Numbered from the stretch's first letter, positions 1 through 10,627 are shown. The stretch: 64,000 nucleotides of DNA from Endomychus coccineus (GCA_958510875.1 OY294070.1:44663299-44727298), one strand, 5' to 3'. Made by a program: numbers and translations. Notes: generated by a model not told the origin, from the sequence alone.

Positions 1-789
1 GAATGATTTTGTTTGGGACATCTCTTGACGTATATTTGAGGATTGAACGAGTAATCCCCTTTTAGGGGACACTCCAACCCCTCAAAATTGAACATGGAGA
101 GGGATTGAGTGATACGTCATTTGAAAGGTCTTGGAAGCCTCTTCAGAACGGTGTATGAAAAACGCAAATTTAATGGACCGTTTTCGTCAAAAATTAATTT
201 TGCTGCTCGAATGCACCACCTTGAATATTTTGGTTATTTGTACAATGTACAAGCTCATTTTTATTAGGCATTTTTTACAAAATTAAGCAATCTTCAAAAA
301 ATCACATTCGTAAAAAATTGAATTGTGTTGTCATGCTTCAATGAAAAAAAAATTAGATCTGTGTTTTTAGGTCAAATGTTCAAATTGTCATCCAATAATG
401 ATCGCCATTCAAATTGCCCTCGATGAAAAAGGTACCAATGATGCGGTTTTCAACAATCCCTGTTCAAACATTAATCTTTTTGATGGTATTGCGTGTGTTC
501 TTCTCTCATCCAGTGAGAATTTTTGTAGACTAGTAGTGACAAATTTACACTCACCAGAAAACATAACGTTTTCGTTATCTAACATGTCCATCCTTCGCCC
601 ATAAAAATAAGTTCTCCTATCAAAATCGTCTTCCATAAGTCCTTGAGTAGATATCCTTTTTGTACGGATGCATTTTATTTTCTTTCGATGTTTACTATTG
701 ATGTATGGCTAACATTGAATGCATGGGTTATATCTGTAATTCGAATGGGGTTGAATATGGGGTCGCATTTTTAAGTGTGAATTCATAAT
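1..789. other. AT-rich host-like DNA, no supported gene
   Basis: This stretch is AT-rich and poor in CpG, unlike the viral part of the window. Only short open frames occur (for example 409-636 on the minus strand), and none has a recognisable domain or a complete gene structure. It is most simply degraded intergenic or transposon-derived host sequence. Confidence 0.5.
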
Positions 790-952
790 ACTTCGGAAGT
801 TGGAGAATAAAACTCGGTCTTGTTGGTGGATGGATTGACTTGCGTTTCAATTAAGACCAGTATGTCTGCGGGTCGTATATGTTTTTAAATTTTACACAAA
901 ACTTTTAACATTTAATTTAAAAATGCTGACAAATTGTTTCACCACACTGTGG
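790..952. repeat. Left inverted repeat of the 0.8-4.0 kb element
   Basis: Bases 887-952 are the near-exact reverse complement of 3868-3933 (shared core CCACAGTGTGGTGAAACAA when read on the minus strand). Bases 790-814 pair with 3934-3959. The intervening 72 bases have no partner on the right side, so the left copy carries an insertion or the right copy a deletion. Confidence 0.75.
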
Positions 953-1120
953 CTAGAATAGTGGGAATGTGTTCACAAAATTGTTAACGAGTGGTGAATT
1001 ATGTGTGTCGATTGAATTATATAATGTTAATGATGAACCCGCTGTAGATTTTCCCGAAGAACAAGAAGAAGTAGATAATTCTTTTTTATAGGAAGATGCC
1101 TCGGAACAAATTTCGAACTT

Positions 1121-1441
1121 ATGAATTTAACAAATAATCAAAGTGAACTACCATACATAATATTTCCAGGGTATAATTTAAAATTCTTACTGGATATCGG
1201 TAGCACAAAATCATTCGTTAATCCTGAAATCGCAAAAAAATTCTTCGATAATTTAATCAAAAAAGACCCATTCCAAATTTCTACCGCTCGTGGCACTTCA
1301 ATAGAAAAGTACAGTACTCTCATAAAATGTTCGAAACTATTTAAGATAGAAAATCCTTCTTTAAAATTTCACTCGTTTAATTTTCACAGCTTTTTTTCAT
1401 TGTTTACTAGGATTATACAATCTCAAAATAAACTATTATAA
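1121..1441 (+). pseudogene. Retropepsin-like fragment of an errantivirus pol
   Basis: A 106-residue open frame contains FLLDIGSTKSF, the flap-proximal active-site box of retroviral aspartic proteases, with Ile where the canonical D-T-G-S/T has Thr. It is followed by an NPEIAKKF segment typical of errantivirus proteases. The frame ends early and the following RT is missing, so this is a dead fragment. Confidence 0.6.
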
Positions 1442-1493
1442 ACTACCCATTCAATCTAATTGCATTGCAGTTACACCAAGATCAGAACAAAAA

Positions 1494-1808
1494 GTGAATA
1501 TGGACATTACAAAACATTTACTAGCAGAAAAATTCGACGAATATAAACAAAATTGTAATCTAAATTGCAACAGTATACATACCGGAAGTATAAAATTTGA
1601 TATTTCTAACGTCCGAACTGAACATATGAACTCAGAGGAAAAGAAAATTATTACTACTTTGAATAAAAACGCTGATGCTCTATCACGAATTCAACTTAAC
1701 GTTTTAACTGCTTCTAAAGCCCCAAAGCAATTTTTGACTATAACCCCATTTACGGAAAATTCAGTAAAGTGCTACGGAAATATTTCAAAAGCTCTGAACT
1801 CAATATGA
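1494..1808 (+). pseudogene. Errantivirus pol fragment: RT amino end fused to RNase H tail
   Basis: The frame holds a segment like the protease-RT linker (EHMNSEEKKI), followed shortly by NADALSRI, the conserved end of the Ty3-type RNase H region (consensus VADALSR). The roughly 500 residues expected between the two are absent, so an internal deletion has removed the polymerase. Confidence 0.55.
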
Positions 1809-2230
1809 TTAAATGTACAACAAAACTCGTAGATATTATCGAAGATAACGAAATAGTACAAACTATACAAAACTATCATGAGAGTAAAACGAATCATAGA
1901 GGACTAAATGAAACAGAAAATCAAATAAAAAATGTATATTATTGGCCTAATCAACGAAAATCTATACAAAACTATATCAATAATTGTGAAATATGCCAAG
2001 TAACAAAATATGACAGAAACCCCTTAAAACTAAAATTCAATATAATGCCTACTGCCGTGAGACCTTTTCAGATCTTACATGTCGACAATATTTTTTGGAG
2101 AACGTAAAATTTTTAACAATAGTCGATTCATTTTCCAAATATACCCAAGCTTATAAATTAAATTCGACTCAAGGCATAGAAGTTGTTAATAATCTCGTAA
2201 GATATTTTACACACCACTGTAGCAAATAAT
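1769..2230 (+). pseudogene. Integrase fragment (HHCC zinc domain and start of core)
   Basis: The frame encodes an HHCC zinc-binding domain, with YHESKTNHRG supplying the His pair and NCEICQ the Cys pair. Next comes LHVDN, the first catalytic Asp of the integrase core. After a frame break near 2107 the core continues (TIVDSFSKY) and then stops. The integrase is inactive as it stands. Confidence 0.65.
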
Positions 2231-2379
2231 ATCAGATAAGTGTACAAACTCATAAGGTAAAAATGCATTTTATAAAAGACTTATATGATCACTTGTTAAT
2301 ACTTTCTAATACTATTTTAAACAGAGAACTCCATCACGTTTTACAAATTGAATACCCTACATTCCAGCATAATGAAAAC

Positions 2380-3085
2380 TAGAGATCTATTCTTGGCATT
2401 ACAAAAAATATCTTCACTTTATAAAGAAAGTCTACCATTTAAATTGAAATACGAAAACATGTTAGATTTAGATCGATAATAAAAATTAATTGTAAAATCG
2501 AATCTTCCACAATTAATTATTTCTTATCAGTCCCAATTGATTATGACCAAGAGTTCGAGCTCTGCTATTTACACCCAATTCCAACTAAATACGAATCAGA
2601 ATTTGTAACCATAATTCCCGATATAAAATATCTATTGAAATCGAAAAAAAAAACATTATTAAACTTCTAAACGACATTTGTATGAAAGGTGAAATATATC
2701 AATGTCCTAATTACACCCAACGTAATCATAACTCATTATGCGAGAAGGGAATATTACTAAATAGAAATTCAAGCTAATGTCAGTATATTCATTCGAACAT
2801 CCCAGAAAACCATATGAAAATCATTCCTGAAATTAATCAATATCTTGGAATATTCCCCAAAAAAAAAGGAATCAAAATAAAATGTCAAGAGGGACAGAAT
2901 CCAGACAACTAACGGGAATCTACCTGATAAAACAACACACATGTAAAACGTATTTTCACAATCATGAGATGACGTGCATAGACAGCACATATGGACAACC
3001 TCTTGTGATTAACAAATTAAAATTCGAACACACAAAAAATGAAGTTCTCAAATTTAGTGTGGATTTAAAGGCTCTGAATTTGTAG
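2380..3085 (+). pseudogene. Env-like fragment of the errantivirus remnant
   Basis: Broken frames contain an F-protein/errantivirus-Env-like stretch: a PIDYDQEFELCYLHPIPTK-type segment near 2535-2595 and, after further breaks, CQEGTESRQLTGIYLI near 2883-2935. Their order and position after integrase fit Env. Several stops and frame changes make it non-functional. Confidence 0.45.
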
Positions 3086-3508
3086 TTAGTTGAAATTCAG
3101 ACTCGAAAGATTGAACAACTTTGTAATAAAGCTCTAATAAGGATAATTCATTTTTTAAAAACTATTTTTCGGTAGTTCGAAAGTTAATCTAAATATTTTT
3201 GCTGGCAACGGAGATATTGACGAACCCATAGGAGTCCGGTCTTCTGTTTTTAATATTTATCGTTAATTGTGAAATAATTTTGGTCTATGCAGAGTGAGAT
3301 TACATTTAATATTTCCGGTGTTATTACCGGTAAAGTATTATTGCAAATTAAAAGATCTTCAATTAGACTGATGGTCAATTGTGTGGGAATACTCGGAAAA
3401 GGGTTCTTGACATCAAATTATACAAGTTTGATATTTGTCTTTAGTTCGACATCTTTTATTTTTTTATTGATCGAAAGGAGTTTTTTATACTGTATGTAGG
3501 TTTAAAGT

Positions 3509-3802
3509 TTGCATATGTTAATATTATGTTTACTGACTTTTCGATTTGAGAAGTTACAAGCTAAAAAAAAAGACTCTAATTACGCAAATCACCTGTTAGA
3601 ACATAACTACGATTTCACCCTTGATCTCGATATTCTACATATTCAGGAAAAAGGACATAGAAATATTGAAACACTCAAAAACAATAATAATAATGTGATA
3701 TTAAATGATCAAATCGACACTTATAATTCACCGCTTGTTAACAATTTTGTAAACACGTCCTTACTATTATCCACCCATCCCTCAATTTGTACTACATTCT
3801 AA
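3509..3802 (+). pseudogene. Possible Penelope/LINE-like carboxy-terminal fragment
   Basis: The 97-codon frame reads NYANHLLEHNYDF followed by DILHIQEKGHRNIETLK and a PLVNN segment. This spacing resembles the tail of GIY-YIG/Penelope-like or LINE polyproteins, where an A-x-H-L-x-E-x-x-H block precedes a short LH-x-x-x-KG block. It is isolated and truncated. The call rests on motif resemblance only. Confidence 0.3.
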
Positions 3803-3867
3803 TCCCTGATATTTAAGGACATACTTTTAGATTTAGCTTTAGTTGATAACTCATCGCTTCGATAATG

Positions 3868-3959
3868 CCACAGTGTGGTGAAACAATTTGTCAGCATTTG
3901 TAAATTAAATGTTAAAAGTTTCGTGTAAAATTTGAGTTTTATTCTGCAACCTTCGAAGT
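3868..3959. repeat. Right inverted repeat of the 0.8-4.0 kb element
   Basis: This is the reverse complement of 887-952 plus 790-814, without the 72-bp interruption of the left copy. It marks the right edge of the composite element. Confidence 0.75.
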
Positions 3960-5104
3960 CAATTTATAATTCAAATTTCACGTATGTCATGATTTTTGTT
4001 AAATATGTACAGTAATCGAAATAATGAATTTATTCCATTTGGCGTTTACACATTGTCAATAAAGAGTGTAATTTAGAAAAAATACAAGTAGATTCAAAAG
4101 TCTACTAGAAAAATTATAAAACAACAAAAGTTAAAACAGTTAATAGGAATTTGGGACCATATGAAACAAAAAAAGTGATAAAAATGTAGCATTAATACGG
4201 CGTAAAGAAAATGTACATCTAAAAAATTTGAGACACGTTATTGTTACAAATGGACACTTCATCTGCCTCGCATCATTCTCAATCAAATCAGTAAAATGTA
4301 ATTATTGACTAACCTCTGTATGCCACTACCCGACACAACTAGTGAATGGATACTACAGCGAAAGAATCTTATTCTCATATAAAGTCAGAATGAATCCGGT
4401 ATATGTTCGAATACATTGTAATTTTATTGCAGTAATTAAAACTCGCCATATAACAACTCTAATTGAACACTATAAAATTAATAACTATCGATAACGACTT
4501 TGAAATGGGTCAAATAATGAAAGTCCATTCTCCAATAAAATTACAATGTATGAAGCGTGACACCCCTCACGGTTTATTTGTTCGAATTGTACATTTATCG
4601 CATACCGGTAATAATTAAATCTATATTTAATAGTTTTGTTTCCAATTTCATTTCTAGTTAGAAGTCAATTGATCAAAATATGCTACTATATATACGACAA
4701 TCCATTACGTCGTTATTAAAGGTGACATAATATTTAATATATCATAATATCATACGTACCTGACAAATTTTGCCGATGGAAATAAATTAATGGACGCTTT
4801 TCTAATATTGAACGATAACTCCACAATTTCAAATTTTATTGACAGATGTTTTAGTTGGAGATGATTCTACACCAAGATAAAACTGCAGTTCTATTATAAT
4901 TCGAAGTTGGGACCCACAGCTTTAGAAAAGCGTTAGAAAATTGAGAATCAACTTCGAAAACACTCATGTCATGTAACCCGTGAAATAATATCGTTGTATT
5001 CGATCTAATGTACAAATAAAATAATATCTGCAAGTTCGATACTTTAGCCGATATATAGTTTAACCGTGAGAAATTCGATTTGTATAATGTGTGAAGTTTC
5101 ATGC
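3960..5104. other. AT-rich spacer, no supported gene
   Basis: No open frame here carries a recognisable domain. The longest (4851-5102, minus, 83 codons) has no supporting features. Base composition is still that of the host-like left flank. Confidence 0.5.
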
Positions 5105-5130
5105 TTTAAATAGTTATATACATTAGCCGT

Positions 5131-5175
<45 letters not shown>

Positions 5176-5372
5176 CACGGCTAATGTGTATAATCTGTCT
5201 ATTCTATAGAATAGACGGTGCGAAACTCGCCAGTCGCGGCTAGGGTATGTAGCTGGCTAAAGTGTATAATCTTATGTTATTTGCATGTTGTAACTCGGGT
5301 ATCCGTAGAAATCACACTATAATCCCTGAATGTGTTACAACATTTACGACAACGAAAAAAAAAACAAATCAG
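5105..5372. repeat. Host/virus junction zone: (AT)n flanked by inverted arms, plus a perfect palindrome
   Basis: A run of about 39 bases of alternating AT (5134-5172) is enclosed by inverted arms ACATTAGCCGT (5120-5130) and ACGGCTAATGT (5177-5187), which would form a long cruciform. A perfect 20-bp palindrome, GTCTATTCTATAGAATAGAC, follows at 5197-5216. From about 5370 onward the sequence becomes CpG-rich and fully coding. The edge of the integrated virus therefore probably lies here. Confidence 0.55.
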
Positions 5373-6716
5373 CTATAAATCACATATATTGTCGAAAAAA
5401 TCTACAGTAAGGATAATAACATTATATAAAGCAATTTTTTCGAAACCAAGTCGTTCGCTCAAACTACGTCGACGCACATATTTTCGATGGACCAAATTTT
5501 CGACAGCTCTAACGTAGCACTGAACGATGTCGACGAGATCGGAAAATTGTACATGCTGATCGAAAGAATATTGAATATTTTCATAATCGCGATGAACAAG
5601 GATATCTTTATTGAGACTATCCACAAACTTACACATTCTTCTAGAATATTCAATTTCGATTTTTTCGTTAGACATATCGCGGTCATCGAATTCAGATAAT
5701 ACATATCGTTCAAGACATTCGGACGAGACGTAATTGTAATAATCCATATTGGTCATTACCGTGTAATAGAATAAAAATCGCGTTTCGTTCAATCTTATGC
5801 GGCCATCGTGTAAGACTTCCACATAGCCGCCAATTTTTTCAGTCAAATTGACTACAAATGCCGACGACACGAGCAATGTGATATAGGACCACTCATAATC
5901 GTGCAAGCGAGATAGATTTTTGCACGACTCCGAAGAATCCGAAGACTTCAATATGAAGTATATGGAAACCCACGAACACAGTGCCGAAATTAGTCCGATT
6001 ATTACGATCATCAGTAATATACTGGACCGACCACGACACGATAACGATCTGTTCACCACTACAGGTTTTCCAACTATGAAAGGACCCCTTTCGTATCTCG
6101 GTACTGCCGTATTGGGAATATTTTTCGTTAGTTCGAAATTATCGGACGGTGATGATTGCTTCGATCCCCACAACGAAGAAAAAGAAAACGACGACGACGG
6201 CGGGAGGTCATTATCTCGATTACAACGACACTGTACCTGCGACGATTTGACGAAATTATCGTCATTTTCAATAGTTACCGAACGATGTTCCGAATCACTG
6301 CTAATACTGGACAATAGATGTTTTCTTTCTTGCGATGATGTATTTGAACATACTCCCGTTCGCGGTATATCATCCATACTTTCGTATATATGATCTTTTT
6401 CGTCCTTACCAGGGATCTCTCCTAATGCCGACCTGCTATTCATGAGCATATAACTAGCGACAGTAACGACATCGCCTGCTGACTTTGTATCGATTCGATT
6501 TGTTTTCGGTGTAGAGTTTAAACGAGCAGCAAGCGACACTGGTAGCACTCCGACATTCTGATATGGACCAACCTCGGCAATCGTTCGATTCCCCGTCGTT
6601 AGTGTGCCATCGAAATTGGCATATTCGGACGGCATCGATGGCACTCCGATATTCTGATAACGATTAGCTTCGGCCATCTTCGCTCCTACATTTTGGTAAC
6701 AACCATCTCCGGCCAT
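5373..6716 (-). CDS. Type II membrane protein with SH2-ligand-like tyrosine motifs in the cytoplasmic tail
   Basis: This 447-residue protein has no signal peptide. A single hydrophobic segment (about residues 231-256) implies a type II topology with a long cytoplasmic amino-terminal tail and a Cys-containing ectodomain. The tail carries four YxNx motifs (Y7 YQNV, Y20 YQNI, Y32 YANF, Y52 YQNV) and two YxxM motifs (Y89 YMLM, Y111 YESM). In animal signalling these are Grb2-type and PI3K-p85-type SH2 ligands. The ectodomain is clearly paralogous to that of 12041-13294, with shared WSYI.LLVSS, VNLTEKI, LNETRFLFYYT and CLERY blocks. The family is otherwise unknown to me. Signalling function is inferred from motifs and topology only. 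Confidence 0.8.
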   Translation of the reverse strand: MAGDGCYQNVGAKMAEANRYQNIGVPSMPSEYANFDGTLTTGNRTIAEVGPYQNVGVLPVSLAARLNSTPKTNRIDTKSAGDVVTVASYMLMNSRSALGEIPGKDEKDHIYESMDDIPRTGVCSNTSSQERKHLLSSISSDSEHRSVTIENDDNFVKSSQVQCRCNRDNDLPPSSSFSFSSLWGSKQSSPSDNFELTKNIPNTAVPRYERGPFIVGKPVVVNRSLSCRGRSSILLMIVIIGLISALCSWVSIYFILKSSDSSESCKNLSRLHDYEWSYITLLVSSAFVVNLTEKIGGYVEVLHDGRIRLNETRFLFYYTVMTNMDYYNYVSSECLERYVLSEFDDRDMSNEKIEIEYSRRMCKFVDSLNKDILVHRDYENIQYSFDQHVQFSDLVDIVQCYVRAVENLVHRKYVRRRSLSERLGFEKIALYNVIILTVDFFDNICDL

Positions 6717-7090
6717 TGCTGGGGATAATATATTCGATATAACAACAACGTTGAAAATATTTTCTCAATAACTTTGAACGACTTCTTATGGCGCGAACAG
6801 AACCAATTGTTATTATTATTATTATTATTATTACAGCTATTGAAATCTAGCGATGTGAAACACGTGAAAGTTGCGACGATACTGTTTCTTCCGTTGACAT
6901 CGCAAGGCTTATATAACATGGTTCACAAATTATGAAATGCAAGAACGAAGTCGATCATTATTGCTAAATGTACGACTACATCGATAACGCGATAGGCGAC
7001 GGAACCAAATAACAAACCGATATAGTGTTGTATTCACATTTTAATAAAATATTCGTTTGAAAATATAATGCACATTAGCAAATCGAAAGG
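6717..7090. other. Intergenic region upstream of divergent genes
   Basis: The gap separates the minus-strand membrane protein from the plus-strand gene at 7136. It contains a run of ATT/TTA triplets near 6810-6833 and no open frame with coding character; the 6686-6919 frame is low complexity. Confidence 0.4.
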
Positions 7091-7127
7091 TATAAAATAA
7101 CGCGTTCCGTGCGAACATTCAGTCAGT
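7091..7127 (+). promoter_or_regulatory. Pol II core promoter: TATAAAA plus TCAGT initiator
   Basis: TATAAAA at 7091-7097 is followed by TCAGT at 7119-7123 (repeated at 7123-7127). The initiator A lies 30 nt from the start of the TATA box, which is the canonical arthropod spacing. The ATG follows at 7136. Confidence 0.75.
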
Positions 7128-7135
7128 CTAACATC

Positions 7136-8359
7136 ATGAAACGTGCAACCAAGTTCATCCTATGGATATTGGGAAAATTCAATCAATTTTCGAACAATAT
7201 CAACCGATTTCCAAAATTAATAAACGACAACGAATATTCATCGATGGAGGAAGATTTCCCAGGTCCACAACAAGATGTTAATATCAAATCTGATACAAGT
7301 AGCGTTAACGACGACAACGATTACGAATGCGACGAATGGTTCGAAGCAGCATCATCGGAAAATGGAGCAGAACCAAGTGATGAATCCCACGACAGCGAAC
7401 GCAACATCGACGATAAAGGACAATTATCGACCGACTCTGAATCCCCGATCGTGAACGAGATAACAGTAAATACCATCGGAAATGAAATAACAACCCTAAA
7501 CAGTTTGTTGGGAATATACGTGCAAAACAAGGAGGATCGTTTGACGGAAGAAATAGAAGAACCGGCAACCGCCATTGAGGAATGCTACAACGACCCGGAA
7601 GAAAAAGTATACATCGATACAATGAGGCTATGCAATACATTGATTGACAGAATTTTTTTCATCGATTGCGAATATTATAAATATTGTTCGGAAAAAATAT
7701 ATTTCGAATTTGCTGGCACACGCGGAGACCAAACTACTCATTTGAATGGCGCACCGTATAATTCAACAACTGGGAGAATTATTACAAAATTCAGAGAGCT
7801 GGGAGAACTGTGGGCCATGACAAACGATCAATTTACTGGTATGATCAAAAATTTACGTTGTGGCACCTGGGAAATAGAAGAGAAGACTGTTTCACCGAAT
7901 CTGATTGTCCAAAATATTCTCACCGACCCCGAGCCATTACCGATCATCGTGAATTGGTACGAGAATGCCTGCAAGGATTTCTTCGACGGATATTTACATA
8001 AAACGTGGGATAACGATAGGGCGACGATAGTTCTCACGTTGGGTAATCAGCAATGTTCGAAAAAAGTCGAGTGGTATACACTGAAAGGCACAAAGTTCAA
8101 ATATATCGTTCAATATGAATTATTCCACCATCCATCCGATGCTCTGATATTGACTTATAACCACACTACCACCGATTATCATTTCGCGGGGAAATGTGAA
8201 TTCTCGTTTGAAAATTTCCACGATGTGTTAGGATGTGGGAGTGCCACCGGCCACGGACATCATGACCAGCAACAGTCCTGTGAGACTAGAAGCAAAAAAT
8301 TACGATGTATGCTCAAAAATGTACTGAGTTATTTCATTTTTGAAAAATATATAATGTGA
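7136..8359 (+). CDS. Member 1 of a three-gene paralogous family, function unknown
   Basis: The ATG at 7136 is chosen because it is the first one downstream of the TATA/TCAGT promoter; the open frame extends upstream only through a GTG. The product is about 407 residues: an acidic, low-complexity amino half followed by a conserved domain. Blocks shared with the products of 10628-11722 and 60154-61209 are THLNGAPYN, SP.[LVT]IV.NI, FFDGY, VEWYTLKGT, YELF, F..FHDVLGC and a K.LRCML tail. There is no signal peptide or clear membrane segment. I do not recognise the family. The pairing with host-type promoters suggests early or constitutive expression. Confidence 0.8.
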   Translation: MKRATKFILWILGKFNQFSNNINRFPKLINDNEYSSMEEDFPGPQQDVNIKSDTSSVNDDNDYECDEWFEAASSENGAEPSDESHDSERNIDDKGQLSTDSESPIVNEITVNTIGNEITTLNSLLGIYVQNKEDRLTEEIEEPATAIEECYNDPEEKVYIDTMRLCNTLIDRIFFIDCEYYKYCSEKIYFEFAGTRGDQTTHLNGAPYNSTTGRIITKFRELGELWAMTNDQFTGMIKNLRCGTWEIEEKTVSPNLIVQNILTDPEPLPIIVNWYENACKDFFDGYLHKTWDNDRATIVLTLGNQQCSKKVEWYTLKGTKFKYIVQYELFHHPSDALILTYNHTTTDYHFAGKCEFSFENFHDVLGCGSATGHGHHDQQQSCETRSKKLRCMLKNVLSYFIFEKYIM

Positions 8360-8424
8360 TATTTATTGTAAATTTTTCGTCTTTCGTTCAAATCGTAAGT
8401 CGTGCTCGGAAAATGAAATTCATT

Positions 8425-9770
8425 CTATCGTAGAGAAATTTTATCGACTGGATTGTTCATCGACCAACTTCCACGATTCTCTCGTTCGGAGAATGAAATT
8501 GTAAAACATTTTAGATGAACAAACTTTGTCGACTCGGAATCTATCGTCGAACAAATATCCAAACCGGCATAATTCTCGTTACGAAATTCCAACGGCGGAT
8601 TTCTTCGAGCTGCGGAGAAACTTTCTCTCACATGCGTCATACGCACTAGCTCCATCGAGAAACAGTTTTGTCTCGAATGAAATTTGTTGAAACGAAATCT
8701 CACCGATGGATTTCTTCGAGCTGCAAAATCTTTGAACGTGAATCTCGTTCGAAAAATGAAATCGTGAAATATTTTCTGACCAACAAACTCTGTCCGCGTA
8801 GAATCTCTCGTCGAACGGATCTCCAAACTTATAAGTTCCTAGTCATGCGTACTAGCGTCATCGCGAAACAGTTTTGTCTCGAATGAAATTTGTTGAAACG
8901 AAATCTCACCGGTGAATTTCTTCGAGCTGCAAAATCTTTGAACGTGAATCTCGTTCGAAAAATGAAATCGTGAAATATTTTCTGAAGAACAAACTTTGCT
9001 CGCCTAAAATCTCTCGTCGAACGGATCTCCAAACTTATAAGTTCCTCGTCATGCGCATTAGCCCTGTCAAGAAACAGTTTTGTCTCAAATGAAATTTGTT
9101 GAAACGAAATCTCACCGATGGATTTCTTCGAGCTGCAAAATCTTTGAACGTGAATCTCGTTCGAAAAATGAAATCGTGAAATATTTTCTGAAGAACAAAC
9201 TTTGCTCGCCTAAAATCTTTCGTCGAACGAATCTCCAAACTTATAAGTTCCTCGTCATGCGTACTAGCGTCATCGCGAAACAGTTTTGTCTCGAATGAAA
9301 TTTGTTGAAACGAAATCTCACCGGTGAATTTCTTCGAGCTACAAAATCTTTGAACGTGAATCTCGTTCGAGAAATGAAATCGTAAAATATTTTCTGACCA
9401 ACAAACTCTGTCCGCGTAGAATCTCTCGTCGAACGGATCTCCAAACTTATAAGTTCCTCGTCATGCGCATTAGCCCTGTCAAGAAACAGTTTTGTCTCAA
9501 ATGAAATTTGTTGAAACGAAATCTCACCGATGGATTTCTTCGAGCTGCAAAATCTTTGAACGTGAATCTCGTTCGAAAAATGAAATCGTGAAATATTTTC
9601 TGAAGAACAAACTTTGTCCGCGTAGAATCTCTCGTCGAACGGATCTCCAAACTTATAAGTTCCTCGTCATGCGCATTAGCCCTGTCAAGAAACAGTTTTG
9701 TCTCGAATGAAATTTGTTGAAACGAAATCTCACCGATAGATTTCTTCGAGCTGCAAAAACTTTTACAGCA
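8425..9770. repeat. Homologous-region-like tandem array, copy 1 (206-bp unit)
   Basis: From about 8650 the sequence repeats with a period of 206 bp: blocks starting near 8829, 9035, 9241 and 9447 are nearly identical. A degenerate unit occupies 8470-8650. Each unit contains GAGAAACAGTTTTGTCTCGA, GAAATTTGTTGAAACGAAAT, TTTCTTCGAGCT and an imperfect palindrome of the GAACGNNNNTCTCGTTC type. The open frames on both strands across it are periodic by-products and are not genes. Baculovirus hrs of this kind act as enhancers and origins; that role is inferred here. Confidence 0.85.
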
Positions 9771-10300
9771 GTGATGACTCATATTCACGTGACGTATGCG
9801 TGACGTATCACGGGGGCAACGAAAATTGCGGAACGCAACATCCAGCTCTCGCAAGAAGCTAGCGCTAAGTCTAGACAGTCAAGGGGGCTCCACGTACCCC
9901 CATAGCACCCCTGCACCCCTATATATATAATATATATATATTATATATATAACCTCCGCGACGGCCTGCTCCTTCTTACTACTACGTTGTTCTTACTCTG
10001 GTCAAGGAGGTTTAGGATCGCGGGCGAGAAGCTTGCTGATTATATAGTTAATTTGGGGTCAGCTGAGTGAATACTCGATTCTCATTGGACTAGAGCCAAT
10101 TGACGTCACAAAAATCCTAAAATCTACTGATTTCTGACGAAAATCACGGTAGAAGGGGTAAAATTTTGATCAGATTCAATTCAGAGTTCTGAGAGCGAAG
10201 TCGATTGAGGTTAGATTGTGCAAAATTAAACCCACCCCATCTACAGATTTAGTAATTTCTTGAGAATACATAGTATGTCTATGGTACGTTTCACACTGTA
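9771..10300. promoter_or_regulatory. Array-flanking module copy 1 with AP-1 and CRE consensus sites
   Basis: This 0.5-kb unit is nearly identical to 48351-48850 and 51253-51780. It contains an exact AP-1 site TGACTCA (9775-9781), TGACGTAT repeats directly after, a palindromic AT run (9919-9952) and a full CRE TGACGTCA (10101-10108). Short frames through it are not supported as genes. CRE/AP-1-like sites are a known component of baculovirus hr enhancers. Confidence 0.65.
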
Positions 10301-10324
10301 CGTGTTGGATGAAAGTTTGAAAAA

Positions 10325-10620
10325 ACTCCGCCAGATGGCGTTCATCTGCTTACTGTAACAAATTGATATAACATTTCGATAGGTGGCGCTCATCAAGTTA
10401 TCACATCGGAATTGTATTATATTCCAAAAGATGGCGCTTTTTACATTACCTCAACGGGATCGCATTACATTTCAACAGGTGACGCTCCGTATGTTATAAC
10501 AAGTAATTTCTATAACAATCCGACAGGTGGCACTCATCCGTACACTAGTCACAGTGTATCTCATCGAGTTGCCTCATTCTGTATAAAATGTTCGATAGGT
10601 GGTGCTCGTGTGTCACTTTC
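10325..10620. repeat. Degenerate minisatellite (about 45-50 bp, core GATGGCGCT), copy 1
   Basis: Diverged tandem units share a core such as CGATAGGTGGCGCTCATCAA separated by AT-rich spacers. Related arrays follow the other two copies of the module (48890-49330, 51820-51955). The array runs directly into the TATA box of the gene at 10628. Confidence 0.6.
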
Positions 10621-10623
10621 AGT
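10582..10623 (+). promoter_or_regulatory. TATAAAA and TCAGT promoter of the 10628 gene
   Basis: TATAAAA at 10582-10588 lies inside the last minisatellite unit. TCAGT at 10619-10623 is 39 nt downstream of the TATA start and just before the ATG at 10628. The spacing is slightly long, but the layout matches the promoters at 7091 and 61297. Confidence 0.55.
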
Positions 10624-10627
10624 CTAT

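Larger units (their letters stand above)
790..3959 (+). mobile_element. Decayed errantivirus-like (Ty3 with Env) retroelement between inverted repeats
   Basis: In order on the plus strand are a retropepsin-like segment, the end of a reverse transcriptase/RNase H region, an integrase zinc-binding domain with the start of the catalytic core, and an Env-like segment. The protease-RT-integrase-Env order is that of errantiviruses. All parts are short, frame-broken and partly deleted; most of the reverse transcriptase is missing. The element lies between inverted, not direct, repeats of about 65 bp (887-952 and 3868-3933). These extend outward to 790-814 and 3934-3959, with a 72-bp extra segment in the left copy. 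The inverted arrangement is not what an LTR element should have, so it may be nested in a TIR transposon or may have undergone an inversion. Confidence 0.65.

Noticed and set aside
5134..5172. CRISPR or structured array in the junction
   Set aside because: It is a simple (AT)n run; no spaced repeats are present, and the context is eukaryotic.
8425..9854. Series of about 67-135-codon frames on both strands
   Set aside because: They recur every 206 bp with the tandem repeat and are by-products of repeat sequence lacking stops.
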